From NCBI GenBank assembly GCA_963811825.1, contig CAWESS010000036.1, positions 310,001 to 374,000 on the forward strand: a stretch of DNA of 64,000 bases, read 5' to 3'. Positions 34,807 to 45,205 of this stretch are shown here, piece by piece. Each line of letters opens with the position of its first letter. Positions within the stretch are counted from its first letter, which is position 1. This stretch comes from Fodinibacter sp963811825 (GTDB taxonomy: Bacteria > Actinomycetota > Actinomycetes > Actinomycetales > Dermatophilaceae). The position numbers and the translations under genes are program-made. The notes under the pieces are model-generated. The model saw nothing but the letters and a program-made list of their open reading frames with translations. It had not been told where the DNA came from and searched no databases.

Positions 34807-35706
34807 TCACTTGCTCTCGGCCAGGGCACTGGCGCCGCCGACGATTTCGCTGATCTCTTGGGTGATCTCGGCCTGGCGGGCCTGGTTGGCCAGCCGGGTG
34901 TACTTCTTGATGAGCTCCTCGGCGTTGTCCGTCGCCGACTTCATCGCCCGCTGGCGCGCTGCCAGCTCGGATGCCGCGGCCTGGAGCATGCAGTTGAAGA
35001 GCCGGGCGTTGACGTACTTCGGCAACAGTGCGTCCAGCACCTGCTCGGCGCCGGGCTCGAAGGAGTAGAGCGGCAGGAGGTCATCGGCATCGGGGGCCTC
35101 GTCGCCCTCGACGACCTCGAGCGGCAGCAGGCGGATGACCTCGGGCTCCTGGGTGACCATGGAGACGAACCGGGTGAAGACGACGTGCACCTCGTCGATG
35201 CCGCCCTCCTCGGTCGGGGTCGTGAAGTCCGCGACGAGCCGCTCACCCACCTCGCGGGCCGTCTCGAAGCTCGGGCGCTCGGAGGCGCCACTCCACTCCG
35301 CCGCGAACTCACGGTGGCGGAACTTGTAGAAGGCGATCGCCTTGCGGCCCAGGAGGTAGGGGACGACTTCCTTCCCCTCCTCACGCAGCGCGGCGACGAG
35401 CCGCTCACTCTCCTTGATGGCCGAGGAGCTGTACGCCCCGGCCAGACCACGGTCCGAGGTCATGATGACCACGGCCGCGCGCTTGACGTCCTCCTTCTCG
35501 GAGGTCAGCGGGTGGTCCTCGTTGGAGAACGTCGCGACCGCCGAGACCGCACGCGTCAGCGCCCGGGCATACGGGCTGGACTCACGCACCGCCTGCTGCG
35601 CCTTGACGACGCGGGAGGCAGCCATGAGCTCCATGGCTCGGGTGATCTTCTTCGTCGAGCTGACGGCACGGATGCGGTTCCGGTACTCCCGGATCTGCGC
35701 TCCCAT
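34807..35706 (-). CDS. atpG: F1F0 ATP synthase gamma subunit
   Basis: The 299-residue rotor subunit has the conserved N-terminal helix (GAQIREYRNRIRAVSSTKKITRAMEMV-like, here ELMAASRV) and the C-terminal helix with ATDNAEELIKKYTRLANQARQAEITQEI. It couples c-ring rotation to the beta subunits. It lies between atpA (89-base gap) and atpD. Confidence 0.97.
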   Translation of the reverse strand: MGAQIREYRNRIRAVSSTKKITRAMELMAASRVVKAQQAVRESSPYARALTRAVSAVATFSNEDHPLTSEKEDVKRAAVVIMTSDRGLAGAYSSSAIKESERLVAALREEGKEVVPYLLGRKAIAFYKFRHREFAAEWSGASERPSFETAREVGERLVADFTTPTEEGGIDEVHVVFTRFVSMVTQEPEVIRLLPLEVVEGDEAPDADDLLPLYSFEPGAEQVLDALLPKYVNARLFNCMLQAAASELAARQRAMKSATDNAEELIKKYTRLANQARQAEITQEISEIVGGASALAESK

Positions 35707-35795
35707 ACGTTTCCGCCTTCCTGGTTCTACTGCTCGTGTGCCTCGTGACCGGAACCGGCGGTCGGTGGCGCGCTCCGCGCCCCCGACCTGCCGGG

Positions 35796-37442
<1,647 letters not shown>

Positions 37443-37547
37443 GTTCTGATCTTCTCCTCGGTCACCGGCCCCTGCTGGGGCCGAAGTCTGTGGTCGGTGG
37501 TGCGGTGTCTTCAGGTGTTCGTGGGATGCCGTGCGATGAGTTCGCGG

Positions 37548-38363
37548 TCAGCCGCCGGTCACGTGCCGGCGTGCTTCGTCCAGGCGCCGCAGCACGGTGC
37601 CGTCGACGACCTCGTCGCCGACCTGGACCCGGATGCCGCCCAGGACGGTGGGGTCCTGGACGACCTGGAGGCTGACTGCCTTGCCGTAGTGCGCCTCGAG
37701 CGCGCTTCGGAGGCGGGCGCTCTGCTGCTCGGTCAGCGGCGTCGCGGCCGTCACGAGTGCGGTGAGCTCGTCGCGACGCGTGGAGGCCAGCGCGAGGTAG
37801 GCCTCCATGACCCGGTCGAGCCGGCGTCCGCGCGGGGCGCGCACCGCCTGCTCGGCGAGGCGGACCGTCTCGGGTGCCGCCTTGCCCTCGAGCAGGCTGT
37901 TCACGAGGGCCACCTTGCCCGCCGCGTCGGTGTTGCGGCTGGACAACGTGTCCCGCAGTGCCGGGTCGCCGGCGACGATCCGGTCGAAGCGGAAGAGCTC
38001 GTCCTCGACCCGGTCGATGTGCCCGGCCCGCTCGGCGGTGGCGAGCAGGGACTGCACCGCCAGCGCCTCGAGGGTGTCGCCGAGGTCGCGCTCGGCGGAC
38101 CAGCGCTGACCGGCGACCTCGCTGACCAGGTCGGTGGTGGTCTCACCGACCTTGCCTCCGAAGACCGCACGCGCCAGGCCCTGCTTCTCGGCCGTGTCGC
38201 GCGACGGGTCCGCGAGGGCCCGCCGCAGCGAGGCGCTGCCGTCGACGACCGCGGTCACCGCGAACAGCTCTTCGGCGAGCGGTGCCCAGGACGACCCCTG
38301 CGCCAGCACGGCGTCGAACGCCGCCTGAACCGCAGTTGCCGAACCCCGCGACGAGCCGCGCAT
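37548..38363 (-). CDS. atpH: F1F0 ATP synthase delta subunit
   Basis: The 271-residue stator subunit has the OSCP-type N-terminal helical domain and the C-terminal GGIRVQVGDEVVDGTVLRRLDEARR signature. The length is that of the long actinobacterial delta form rather than the roughly 180-residue form of other bacteria. Its ATG overlaps the atpF stop by one base, so the two stator proteins are translationally coupled. Confidence 0.95.
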   Translation of the reverse strand: MRGSSRGSATAVQAAFDAVLAQGSSWAPLAEELFAVTAVVDGSASLRRALADPSRDTAEKQGLARAVFGGKVGETTTDLVSEVAGQRWSAERDLGDTLEALAVQSLLATAERAGHIDRVEDELFRFDRIVAGDPALRDTLSSRNTDAAGKVALVNSLLEGKAAPETVRLAEQAVRAPRGRRLDRVMEAYLALASTRRDELTALVTAATPLTEQQSARLRSALEAHYGKAVSLQVVQDPTVLGGIRVQVGDEVVDGTVLRRLDEARRHVTGG

Positions 38364-38947
38364 CAGGCGTCCTGACCCGCGGGGGCCACCTTCTCGGGCA
38401 CGATGTCGCCGGCCTCGAGGTCGGCGAGGAAGCGGTCGACGATGCCCTTCTGGCGCACCTCGTCCTCGAGGGACTCACCGACGATCTTGCCGGCGAGGGT
38501 GGTCGACAACGTGCCGACCTCCTGGCGCAGCTGGACGACGGCCTGCTGACGCTCGGCCTCGACCTGGCGCTTGGCCGACTCGGAGATGCGGGCAGCCTCG
38601 GCCTGGGCCTGGCTGCGCATCTCCGCGACGATCGTGGCGCCCTGCTCACGCGCGTCCTCACGGATCTCGTTGGCCTCGGTACGAGCCTCGGCCAGTTGCG
38701 CGTTGTACTTCTCCAGCGCGGCCTGAGCCTCTGCCTGGGCCTCTTCGGCCTGCTGCATGCCACCCTCGATGGCCGCGGCACGCTCTGCGTACATCGTCTC
38801 CATCTTGGGGACGATCCTGGTGGAGAAGAGCCAGTAGAGGATGCCGAAGGCGATGAGGCCGACGATCATCTCGGCGGGGTGCGGCAGCAGAGGCAGCGCC
38901 TCGGGCCAGCCGACACCCTCGGAGGCCTTCACGGATGCGAGAACCAC
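38363..38947 (-). CDS. atpF: F1F0 ATP synthase subunit b
   Basis: The 194-residue product has an N-terminal membrane span (MIVGLIAFGILYWLF) and a long alpha-helical, charged stalk (AEEAQAEAQAALEKYNAQLA...), forming the peripheral stator. The GTG at 38947 is used. It starts 41 bases after the atpE stop. Confidence 0.95.
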   Translation of the reverse strand: MVLASVKASEGVGWPEALPLLPHPAEMIVGLIAFGILYWLFSTRIVPKMETMYAERAAAIEGGMQQAEEAQAEAQAALEKYNAQLAEARTEANEIREDAREQGATIVAEMRSQAQAEAARISESAKRQVEAERQQAVVQLRQEVGTLSTTLAGKIVGESLEDEVRQKGIVDRFLADLEAGDIVPEKVAPAGQDA

Positions 38948-38988
38948 GTCGCTTCCTTATCTGTCGATCGGACGGGGAGGTCGGTACG

Positions 38989-39198
38989 TCAGCCTGCGAA
39001 GACGAAGACGAACACGAGACCGAGGATCGCGAGCGCCTCGGTGAGCGCCATACCGGTGAAGGCGATGGTCTGGAGCATGCCGCGGGCCTCGGGCTGACGC
39101 GCGACGCCGTTGATGTAGGCGGCGAAGATCAGACCCACACCGATACCGGGGCCGATGGCCGCGAGGCCGTAGCCGAGGAAGGTGATGTCACCAGTCAT
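38989..39198 (-). CDS. atpE: F1F0 ATP synthase subunit c
   Basis: The 69-residue proteolipid has two membrane helices separated by the polar loop RQPEAR; Glu54 in the second helix (ALTEALAIL) is the proton carrier. The first helix has GxGxGxG packing (GPGIGVGL). It forms the rotor ring. The ATG follows AAGGAAAAT. Confidence 0.97.
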   Translation of the reverse strand: MTGDITFLGYGLAAIGPGIGVGLIFAAYINGVARQPEARGMLQTIAFTGMALTEALAILGLVFVFVFAG

Positions 39199-39281
39199 TG
39201 CATTTTCCTTTCGGTGGCGCCGGGGGCTCCCGGCGTCGGAGTGTTCTTCAGGTGGTCGTGCAACCGGACGGGTCCGGGAGA

Positions 39282-40115
39282 TCAGTGGTGCTCGCTCACC
39301 GCGTCCGAGATGTAGAGCGCGGAGAGCAGGGTGAAGATGAACGCCTGGAGGAACTGCACCAGGAGCTCGAAGAAGGTCATGACGATTCCGAAGCCGAGGC
39401 CGAGGAGGCCCGAGAACTGGATGAAGATGGTGCTGCCGTGCAGCAGGAGGTACTCGCCGCCCAGGATGAACACCAGCAGCATGAGGTGCCCGGCGAGCAT
39501 GTTGCCGAACAGTCGCAGGGCCAGCGTCAGCGGGCGGATGAAGAAGTACGTGAGGAACTCGAGGAAGAACATGATCGGCTTGAGCCAGCCGGGCAGCCCG
39601 GGGGGGACGAGCGACTTCAGGTAGTTCAGGACGCCGTGCTTCCGGCGGATCGCGACGGTGTGGTAGACGATGTAGACGATGAGGGTCAGCACGATCGGGA
39701 ACGCGATGCGGCTCATGGTGGGGAACTGCACGAACGGCAGCACTCCCATGACGTTGTTGAACAGGATCAGCGTGAAGAGCGTGAGCAGCAGCGGGAGGAA
39801 CTGCCGGAAGTCCTTGGCGCCGATGACGTCGCGGGCGATCGAGTTGCGCACGAAGTCGTAGCCCTGCTCGGCCACCCACTGCCGCTTGGTCGGCACGATC
39901 GAGAGCCTGCCGACGACGGTGATGAAGAACCACCCGATGATGACGACCGACGCCATCATGACGAACGAGGGGCGGGTGAACGCCCAGTTGCTCGTGTCGC
40001 TGCCGAAGATGGGCCACCAGAAGTCCTCGGTGCCCGGGGCCTGGAAGCCTTCTTCGCCGTCGGTTGCGGCGATGCCGCCCTGAAGCCAGTGTGCGGGAAC
40101 CACGCTCAGGCTCAC
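39282..40115 (-). CDS. atpB: F1F0 ATP synthase subunit a
   Basis: The 277-residue membrane protein has five to six spans and the essential arginine at Arg201 in ALRLFGNMLAGH, which pairs with Glu54 of subunit c. An extended N-terminal periplasmic stretch (EEGFQAPGTEDFWWPIF) precedes the first span. The GTG at 40115 follows AGGAGAGGCT. Confidence 0.96.
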   Translation of the reverse strand: MSLSVVPAHWLQGGIAATDGEEGFQAPGTEDFWWPIFGSDTSNWAFTRPSFVMMASVVIIGWFFITVVGRLSIVPTKRQWVAEQGYDFVRNSIARDVIGAKDFRQFLPLLLTLFTLILFNNVMGVLPFVQFPTMSRIAFPIVLTLIVYIVYHTVAIRRKHGVLNYLKSLVPPGLPGWLKPIMFFLEFLTYFFIRPLTLALRLFGNMLAGHLMLLVFILGGEYLLLHGSTIFIQFSGLLGLGFGIVMTFFELLVQFLQAFIFTLLSALYISDAVSEHH

Positions 40116-40242
40116 AGCCTCTCCTCGGGGGTTGCACAGGCGCCATCGACGGGCACCCGGGGGATCGGGACGTACGCTACCGGACCCGTGCGGGTGGCCG
40201 CGACGCAGGTCGTGAGGGTTTCGATGCGTCTCATCGTGTGTC

Positions 40243-40695
40243 TCATCGGGCGTCCCCGTCGACCACGGGTGGGTCGTACACGGGGATCCGGGCGTGACGC
40301 AGGGCCCGCATCGCGAAGAGCTGCCAGACGATGGTCACGACGAGCGCGACGATGCCGAGCGCCTTGCCGTCGACCCAGTCGGCGTCCTTGAACGCGATGA
40401 TGACGAGGAGCAGGGCGATGACCTGGCCGAGGTAGACCGCCATGGCGACCGCGAAGAACGCGTGCGGGCTCGTGCTGCGCACCAGCCGGCTCAGCAGGAA
40501 CATGCCGGAGCCGAAGAAGCCGACCGAGACCACCAGCCCGATCAGGGCGCCCGCCAGGGCGTCTCCCCCGCGCACGACCACGACGGCCACCGTGGTCAGC
40601 AGGCCGGCGACGAGCGAGGGCAGCAGGGCCCCGCGCAGCATGGCCCCGAAGGGGGCGCCGGCGTGCGGCTCGGTGCTCGTGGAGCGGTCGGTCAT
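40243..40695 (-). CDS. atpI: ATP synthase operon membrane protein AtpI-like
   Basis: The 150-residue product has a 20-residue polar N terminus, then four membrane spans (LPSLVAGLLTTVAVVVV; ALIGLVVSVGFFGSGMFLL; AMAVYLGQVIALLLVIIAF; LGIVALVVTIVWQLFAM). Position directly before atpB and topology fit the AtpI family, proposed to help c-ring assembly. Sequence identity in this family is low, so the name rests mainly on context. Confidence 0.75.
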   Translation of the reverse strand: MTDRSTSTEPHAGAPFGAMLRGALLPSLVAGLLTTVAVVVVRGGDALAGALIGLVVSVGFFGSGMFLLSRLVRSTSPHAFFAVAMAVYLGQVIALLLVIIAFKDADWVDGKALGIVALVVTIVWQLFAMRALRHARIPVYDPPVVDGDAR

Positions 40696-40786
40696 CGGCG
40701 ATCGGCCTCTTCGGGGGTCGTGACGGATGGGTCTCCGGGACGGCTTGTGAAAGTTATCACAAGCAGGGAGTCGGCCCCAAAAACAC

Positions 40787-42178
40787 TCACACCCGACGGG
40801 TGAGGATCACCCAGATCGTGCGGGCGATGATCTCGAGGTCGAGCACCGGCGACCAGTTGACGAGGTACTGCAGGTCGTAGCCCAGCTTGTACTCGGCATC
40901 GGTGTGGTAGCGCCCGTGGATCTGGGCCAGGCCGGTCAGGCCCGGCGGCACCTCGTGCCGTCGGGTGTACCCCGCGATGTCCCGTTCGAACCCGACGGTC
41001 AGCTCGGGCCGCTCGGGTCGTGGCCCGACGATCGACATCTTCCCGGAGAGGATGTGCAGGATCTGGGGCAGCTCGTCGGCTCGCGTCGCCCGCACCCACC
41101 GGCACGCGGGGATGACCCGCGGGTCCCCCTCCCCCGTCGAGAGCGTGGCCACTCCGTCGGCCTCGGCGTCGGTGCGCATCGTGCGGAACTTGACCATGTC
41201 GAACGGCTCCCCACCCACCCCCACGCGCGACTGGGTGAAGAGCACCGGCCGCCCGGCCACCGCGAGCTGGTAGAGCGCCACCCCACCGAGCAGGAGCAGC
41301 CACACCGGGGCCGTCACCACCAGCAGGAGCAGGTCCATGATCCGCTTGAAGTGCCGCTGCGAGCTCGGCATGGTCTGCGCGAGGAGGAGGACGAACGGCA
41401 TCCCCCCGATCTCCCGGAGGCGATCGAGACCGAAGAGGGTCTCGCGCCCGGTGACGCGCAGCAACGTGGTCATGCCCAGCTGGTCGAGGCGGCCGATGGT
41501 GCGGGGGTACCAGCCGTCGAGCCAGGCTCCCGTCACGAGCAGCACGTCGGTGGCGCGCAGGTCGCGGGCCACGTCGACGACACCGTCGGGGTCGTCGACC
41601 TCGGCGACGACGACGAGGCGGCTGGCGGGGACGGCCGCGAGGTGTCGTCGGGCCAGCTCGAGGTCCCCCTGCTCTCCCGCGAGGACGACCCGCGGTGGCC
41701 CCTCCCGTCGGGTGCGCAGCGCATGCACCACCGCCCGGTTGATGGTCACCGCGATCGCGGCGAGCACGATGACGGCGAGCAGGTTCGGGATGGGGAACGG
41801 GAGCACCCGCTGGGTCAGCGACCCTCGCTGGTTGGCCAGGCTCGTGAGGACGAGGTTGAGCAGGGCGATGAGGCTGCCCGCAGCCAGGGAGAGCGCCGCG
41901 ACCCGCGGCAGGACCGCGGCTCCCCCGAGCCGGGGCTCTCGTTCGTACAGGCCGCCGAAGTAGAAGGCGGAGATGAAGATGAACGTCGAGACGGTGAACG
42001 ACACGGCATACGCGCCGCTCGGGTAGGTCGGCCACGGGGGCAGCCCGTAGCGCCACAACATCGTCCCCACGGCCAGGCCGAGGACGGCCATGCCGTCCAG
42101 GAGCATGACGAGCCGGAACCCGCGGCTGTTCAGCCGGGCCAGGAGCGGCCGGTCGATGCCTCGACTCGGGTGGGACAC
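40787..42178 (-). CDS. Polyprenyl-phosphate sugar (glycosyl-phosphate) transferase
   Basis: The 463-residue protein has about five N-terminal spans, a CoA-binding-like cytoplasmic domain and a C-terminal bacterial sugar transferase domain with KFRTMRTDAEADG, RATRADELPQILHILSGKMSIVGPRPE-type sequence and the EVPPGLTGLAQIHGRYHTDAEYKLGYDLQYL block. This is the WcaJ/EpsL-type initiating enzyme that puts the first sugar phosphate on undecaprenyl phosphate for exopolysaccharide. In many actinobacteria a WecA-type transferase sits between atpI and the tsaC/prmC block; here a different family fills the place. The GTG is 13 bases from the glyA end. Confidence 0.9.
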   Translation of the reverse strand: MSHPSRGIDRPLLARLNSRGFRLVMLLDGMAVLGLAVGTMLWRYGLPPWPTYPSGAYAVSFTVSTFIFISAFYFGGLYEREPRLGGAAVLPRVAALSLAAGSLIALLNLVLTSLANQRGSLTQRVLPFPIPNLLAVIVLAAIAVTINRAVVHALRTRREGPPRVVLAGEQGDLELARRHLAAVPASRLVVVAEVDDPDGVVDVARDLRATDVLLVTGAWLDGWYPRTIGRLDQLGMTTLLRVTGRETLFGLDRLREIGGMPFVLLLAQTMPSSQRHFKRIMDLLLLVVTAPVWLLLLGGVALYQLAVAGRPVLFTQSRVGVGGEPFDMVKFRTMRTDAEADGVATLSTGEGDPRVIPACRWVRATRADELPQILHILSGKMSIVGPRPERPELTVGFERDIAGYTRRHEVPPGLTGLAQIHGRYHTDAEYKLGYDLQYLVNWSPVLDLEIIARTIWVILTRRV

Positions 42179-42191
42179 GGAACCTCAGGCC

Positions 42192-43484
42192 TCAGGCCTG
42201 CGCCGCACCCGGACGCGGGTAGGCCGGGAAGCGCCCGACGAGCTCGCTCACCTGGGCCCGCACCTCGCGCGAGACCGCGTGGTCGGGGTCGGCATCGCCG
42301 TGCACGACGGCGCGGGCGATCAGCTCACCGACGGTGCGCATCTCGTCCTCACCCATGCCCTGGGTGGTGACACACGGCGTCCCGACCCGAACGCCGGACG
42401 CGATGTTCGGCGACTGCGGGTCGAACGGGATCGCGTTCTTGTTGAGCGTGATGCCGGCGGCGTCGCAGCGGGCCTCGGCGTCGACGCCGGTCACCATGAC
42501 GGGCTGGAGGTCGTGCAGGGACAGGTGGGTGTCCGTGCCCCCGGTGGTGGGGCGGATGCCGTGCTCCCCCAACGTCTGGGCGAGCACCTTCGCGTTCGCG
42601 ACCACCTGGCGGGTGTACGCGGCGTACTCGGGGGTCGCGCACTCCTTGAAGTTGACCGCCTTCGCCGCGATCGTGTGCATCTGGGGGCCACCCTGCATCA
42701 TCGGGAAGACGCCGCGGTCGATGGCGGTGGCGTGCTCCGCCTTGCAGACGATCGCACCGGAGCGCGGGCCGCGCAGCACCTTGTGCGTCGTGAACGACAC
42801 GACGTCGGCGTGCGGCACCGGGCTCGGGATCGCGCCGCCGGCGACGAGTCCGATGAAGTGGGCGGCGTCGACCCAGAAGATCGCGCCCACCTCGTCGGCG
42901 ATGGCGCGGAAGCGCTCGAAGTCGATGAGCCGCGGGATGGCCGACCCGCCGGCCAGGATCACCTTGGGCCGGCGCTCCTTGGCCAGCCGCTCGACCTCGT
43001 CGTAGTCGATGTCCTCGGTGTCCTTGTCGACGCCGTAGTGCACGGCGTCGAACCACTTGCCGGAGAACGACATCTTCGTGCCGTGCGTGAGGTGCCCACC
43101 GTGGGGCAGGCTCATCGCGAGGATCGTCTCGCCGGGCTTGAGGAACGCGCCGTACACGGCCTGGTTCGCGCTCGCGCCGGAGTGCGCCTGCACGTTGGCG
43201 TGGTCCGCGCCGAACAGGGACTTGCAGCGCTCGATCGCCAGCGTCTCGGCGCGGTCGACCTCGGAGCAGCCGCCGTAGTAGCGGCGGCCGGGGTAGCCCT
43301 CGGCGTACTTGTTCGACAGCGTCGAGCCGAGCGCGGTCAGCACCTCGGGGCTGGAGAAGTTCTCGCTCGCGATGAGCTGCAGGCCCCCGCGCAGCCGGTC
43401 GAGCTCGGCGACCAGGACCCCCGCGATCTCGGGGTCGAAGGCGTCGAGGGCGCCGAAGTCGGATCCGTAGAACGTGTCAGTCAT
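42192..43484 (-). CDS. glyA: Serine hydroxymethyltransferase
   Basis: The 430-residue PLP enzyme has LQLIASENFSSPEVL, the GPRRYYGGCSEVD-type site (here YPGRRYYGG), and the PLP lysine in SFTTHKVLRGPRSG. It interconverts serine and glycine with tetrahydrofolate. The ATG at 43484 lies 8 bases inside the tsaC end, so translation is coupled. The family usually has HKTLRGPRGG; the V and S changes are conservative. Confidence 0.95.
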   Translation of the reverse strand: MTDTFYGSDFGALDAFDPEIAGVLVAELDRLRGGLQLIASENFSSPEVLTALGSTLSNKYAEGYPGRRYYGGCSEVDRAETLAIERCKSLFGADHANVQAHSGASANQAVYGAFLKPGETILAMSLPHGGHLTHGTKMSFSGKWFDAVHYGVDKDTEDIDYDEVERLAKERRPKVILAGGSAIPRLIDFERFRAIADEVGAIFWVDAAHFIGLVAGGAIPSPVPHADVVSFTTHKVLRGPRSGAIVCKAEHATAIDRGVFPMMQGGPQMHTIAAKAVNFKECATPEYAAYTRQVVANAKVLAQTLGEHGIRPTTGGTDTHLSLHDLQPVMVTGVDAEARCDAAGITLNKNAIPFDPQSPNIASGVRVGTPCVTTQGMGEDEMRTVGELIARAVVHGDADPDHAVSREVRAQVSELVGRFPAYPRPGAAQA

Positions 43485-44274
43485 CGTCGCTGCTCTCTCG
43501 CTGCTCACTTGCGGTGGAGGTCTCGCTCGCGGTGGACGTCTCGGGCACGTCAGCCGCGTCCTGCTCGTCCGGCGCATCCGGCTCGTCAGCCGCGTCCTGC
43601 TCGTCCGGCTCCGGGCGCGACAACTCTAGGGCGTCGGCGCGCGAGCGCTCGACGACGTCCATGACGTCCGCGGCGGCGAGGGCACCGACCCGCAGGACGA
43701 CCGGCTCGTCGCGGGTGCAGTCGACGATCGTCGACGCCAGGCCACCGGTGACCGGGCCGCCGTCGAGGTAGAACTCGACCGCCGCACCGAGCTGGCTCGC
43801 GGCCTCGACCACCGTGCGGGATGCCGGGTGGCCGGTGCGGTTCGCGCTGCTCACCGCCATCGGCCCCACCTCGCGCAGCAGCTCGAGCGCCACCGGGTCG
43901 TCCGGCATCCGCAGGGCGACCGTGCCGCCGGTCTCGCCGAGGTCCCACATGAGCGAGGGCTGCGCGCGCAGGACGATGGTGAGCGGCCCGGGCCAGAACG
44001 CGGCCACGAGGGCGCGGGCGTAGTCGGGCACCTCGGTCGCGAGGCCGTCGACGGTGCGCGCGTCCGGCACGAGCACCGGTGGCGGCATGTCACTGCCCCG
44101 GCCCTTCGCGGACAGGAGCGCGCGCACGGCATCCGGGGAGAAGGCGTCCGCGCCGATGCCGTAGAGGGTGTCGGTGGGCATCACGACGAGGCTGCCGTCG
44201 CGCACGCCGGCTGCTGCCTTGGGGATGGCGTCGGCCCGTCCGGGCTCGGTGGTGCAGTCGAAGACGGGGCTCAT
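43477..44274 (-). CDS. L-threonylcarbamoyladenylate synthase (Sua5/YrdC family)
   Basis: The 265-residue product has the YrdC fold (VVMPTDTLYGIGADAF; KGRGSDMPPPVLV; WPGPLTIVLRA; SSANRTGHPAS) that makes threonylcarbamoyl-AMP for tRNA t6A37. After the core (about residue 205) comes an unusual acidic tail with two copies of DEQDAAD and the tandem ETSTAS, ending QRESSDDD. The tail DNA covers the start of glyA. The ATG at 44274 was chosen at the start of similarity. Confidence 0.9.
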   Translation of the reverse strand: MSPVFDCTTEPGRADAIPKAAAGVRDGSLVVMPTDTLYGIGADAFSPDAVRALLSAKGRGSDMPPPVLVPDARTVDGLATEVPDYARALVAAFWPGPLTIVLRAQPSLMWDLGETGGTVALRMPDDPVALELLREVGPMAVSSANRTGHPASRTVVEAASQLGAAVEFYLDGGPVTGGLASTIVDCTRDEPVVLRVGALAAADVMDVVERSRADALELSRPEPDEQDAADEPDAPDEQDAADVPETSTASETSTASEQRESSDDD

Positions 44275-44332
44275 GAGGGCAAGCCTAGGGTTCGGCGGCG
44301 GTCTACCCGGGCAGGCCCCCGACGAGGGCGCG

Positions 44333-45205
44333 TCACCCCTGTGCCCGCCTGCGCACGGCGACCGTCGTGCGGGGGCGCCCCGCGAGGTCGAGGTGGTCGA
44401 CGACGACGCCCCACTGCCCCGTCTCGCGCAGCGCCGCGGGCAAGATCTCACCCTGGCTGTCGGCGTGCTCCATGACGAGCACCCCACCGTCGCGCAGCAG
44501 CGCGGCGGCACGCGCGGCGACGGCGAGCGGCACGGCCAGCCCGTCGGTCGACCCCCCGTAGAGCGCCACCGCCGGATCGTGGTCGCGCACCTCGGGGTCG
44601 AGGGGCACGGCGCCGACGGGGATGTACGGCGGGTTGCTGACGACGACGTCGACCTCATCCATCAGCTCGTCGAACGCCGTGGTGGCATCGCCGAGGCGCA
44701 CCTCGACGTCGAGCCCGAGGCGGTCGCGGTTCGCCACGGCCCAGCCATGGGCCAGGTCCGACAGCTCCACGGCCAGCACCGTCGCCTCGGGAAGCTCGTC
44801 CTTGACCGCGAGGGCGATGGCACCGGACCCGGTGCACAGGTCCACGACGACCACACCCGCCCCCACCTCGGATGCCGCGTCGATGGCGATCCCGGCCGTC
44901 ACCTCGGTCTCGGGTCGAGGGACGAAGACGCCCGGTCCGACCGCGAGGGTGAGCCGGCGGAAGTGCGCCCGACCGGTGAGGTGCTGGAGCGGGACGCGCG
45001 TGAGCCGCTCCTCGACGAGGGTCTCGAACGTGGCGGTGAACCCGGCATCCGGCGCCGTGCGCAGCACCATCGCACGCCGCACGTCCCCGGCATCCGTGCC
45101 GAGGACGAAGGCGGCGAGCTCGACGGCATCCGCCTCGGGAGAGCGGATGCCGGCAGCCTCGAGGCGCGCAGTCGCCTCGCGGACCAGCGCGTGGAGGTCG
45201 CTCAC
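44333..45205 (-). CDS. prmC: Peptide chain release factor N5-glutamine methyltransferase
   Basis: The 290-residue SAM-dependent enzyme has an N-terminal helical bundle, the SAM loop DLCTGSGAIALA and the NPPY substrate motif in VVSNPPYIP. It methylates the GGQ glutamine of release factors; its target gene prfA lies directly upstream and overlaps by 3 bases. The GTG at 45205 overlaps the prfA stop. Confidence 0.94.
   Translation of the reverse strand: MSDLHALVREATARLEAAGIRSPEADAVELAAFVLGTDAGDVRRAMVLRTAPDAGFTATFETLVEERLTRVPLQHLTGRAHFRRLTLAVGPGVFVPRPETEVTAGIAIDAASEVGAGVVVVDLCTGSGAIALAVKDELPEATVLAVELSDLAHGWAVANRDRLGLDVEVRLGDATTAFDELMDEVDVVVSNPPYIPVGAVPLDPEVRDHDPAVALYGGSTDGLAVPLAVAARAAALLRDGGVLVMEHADSQGEILPAALRETGQWGVVVDHLDLAGRPRTTVAVRRRAQG

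Noticed and set aside
42179..43500. Glycine or tetrahydrofolate riboswitch at glyA
   Set aside because: The glyA start lies inside the upstream coding gene, so there is no room for a leader.
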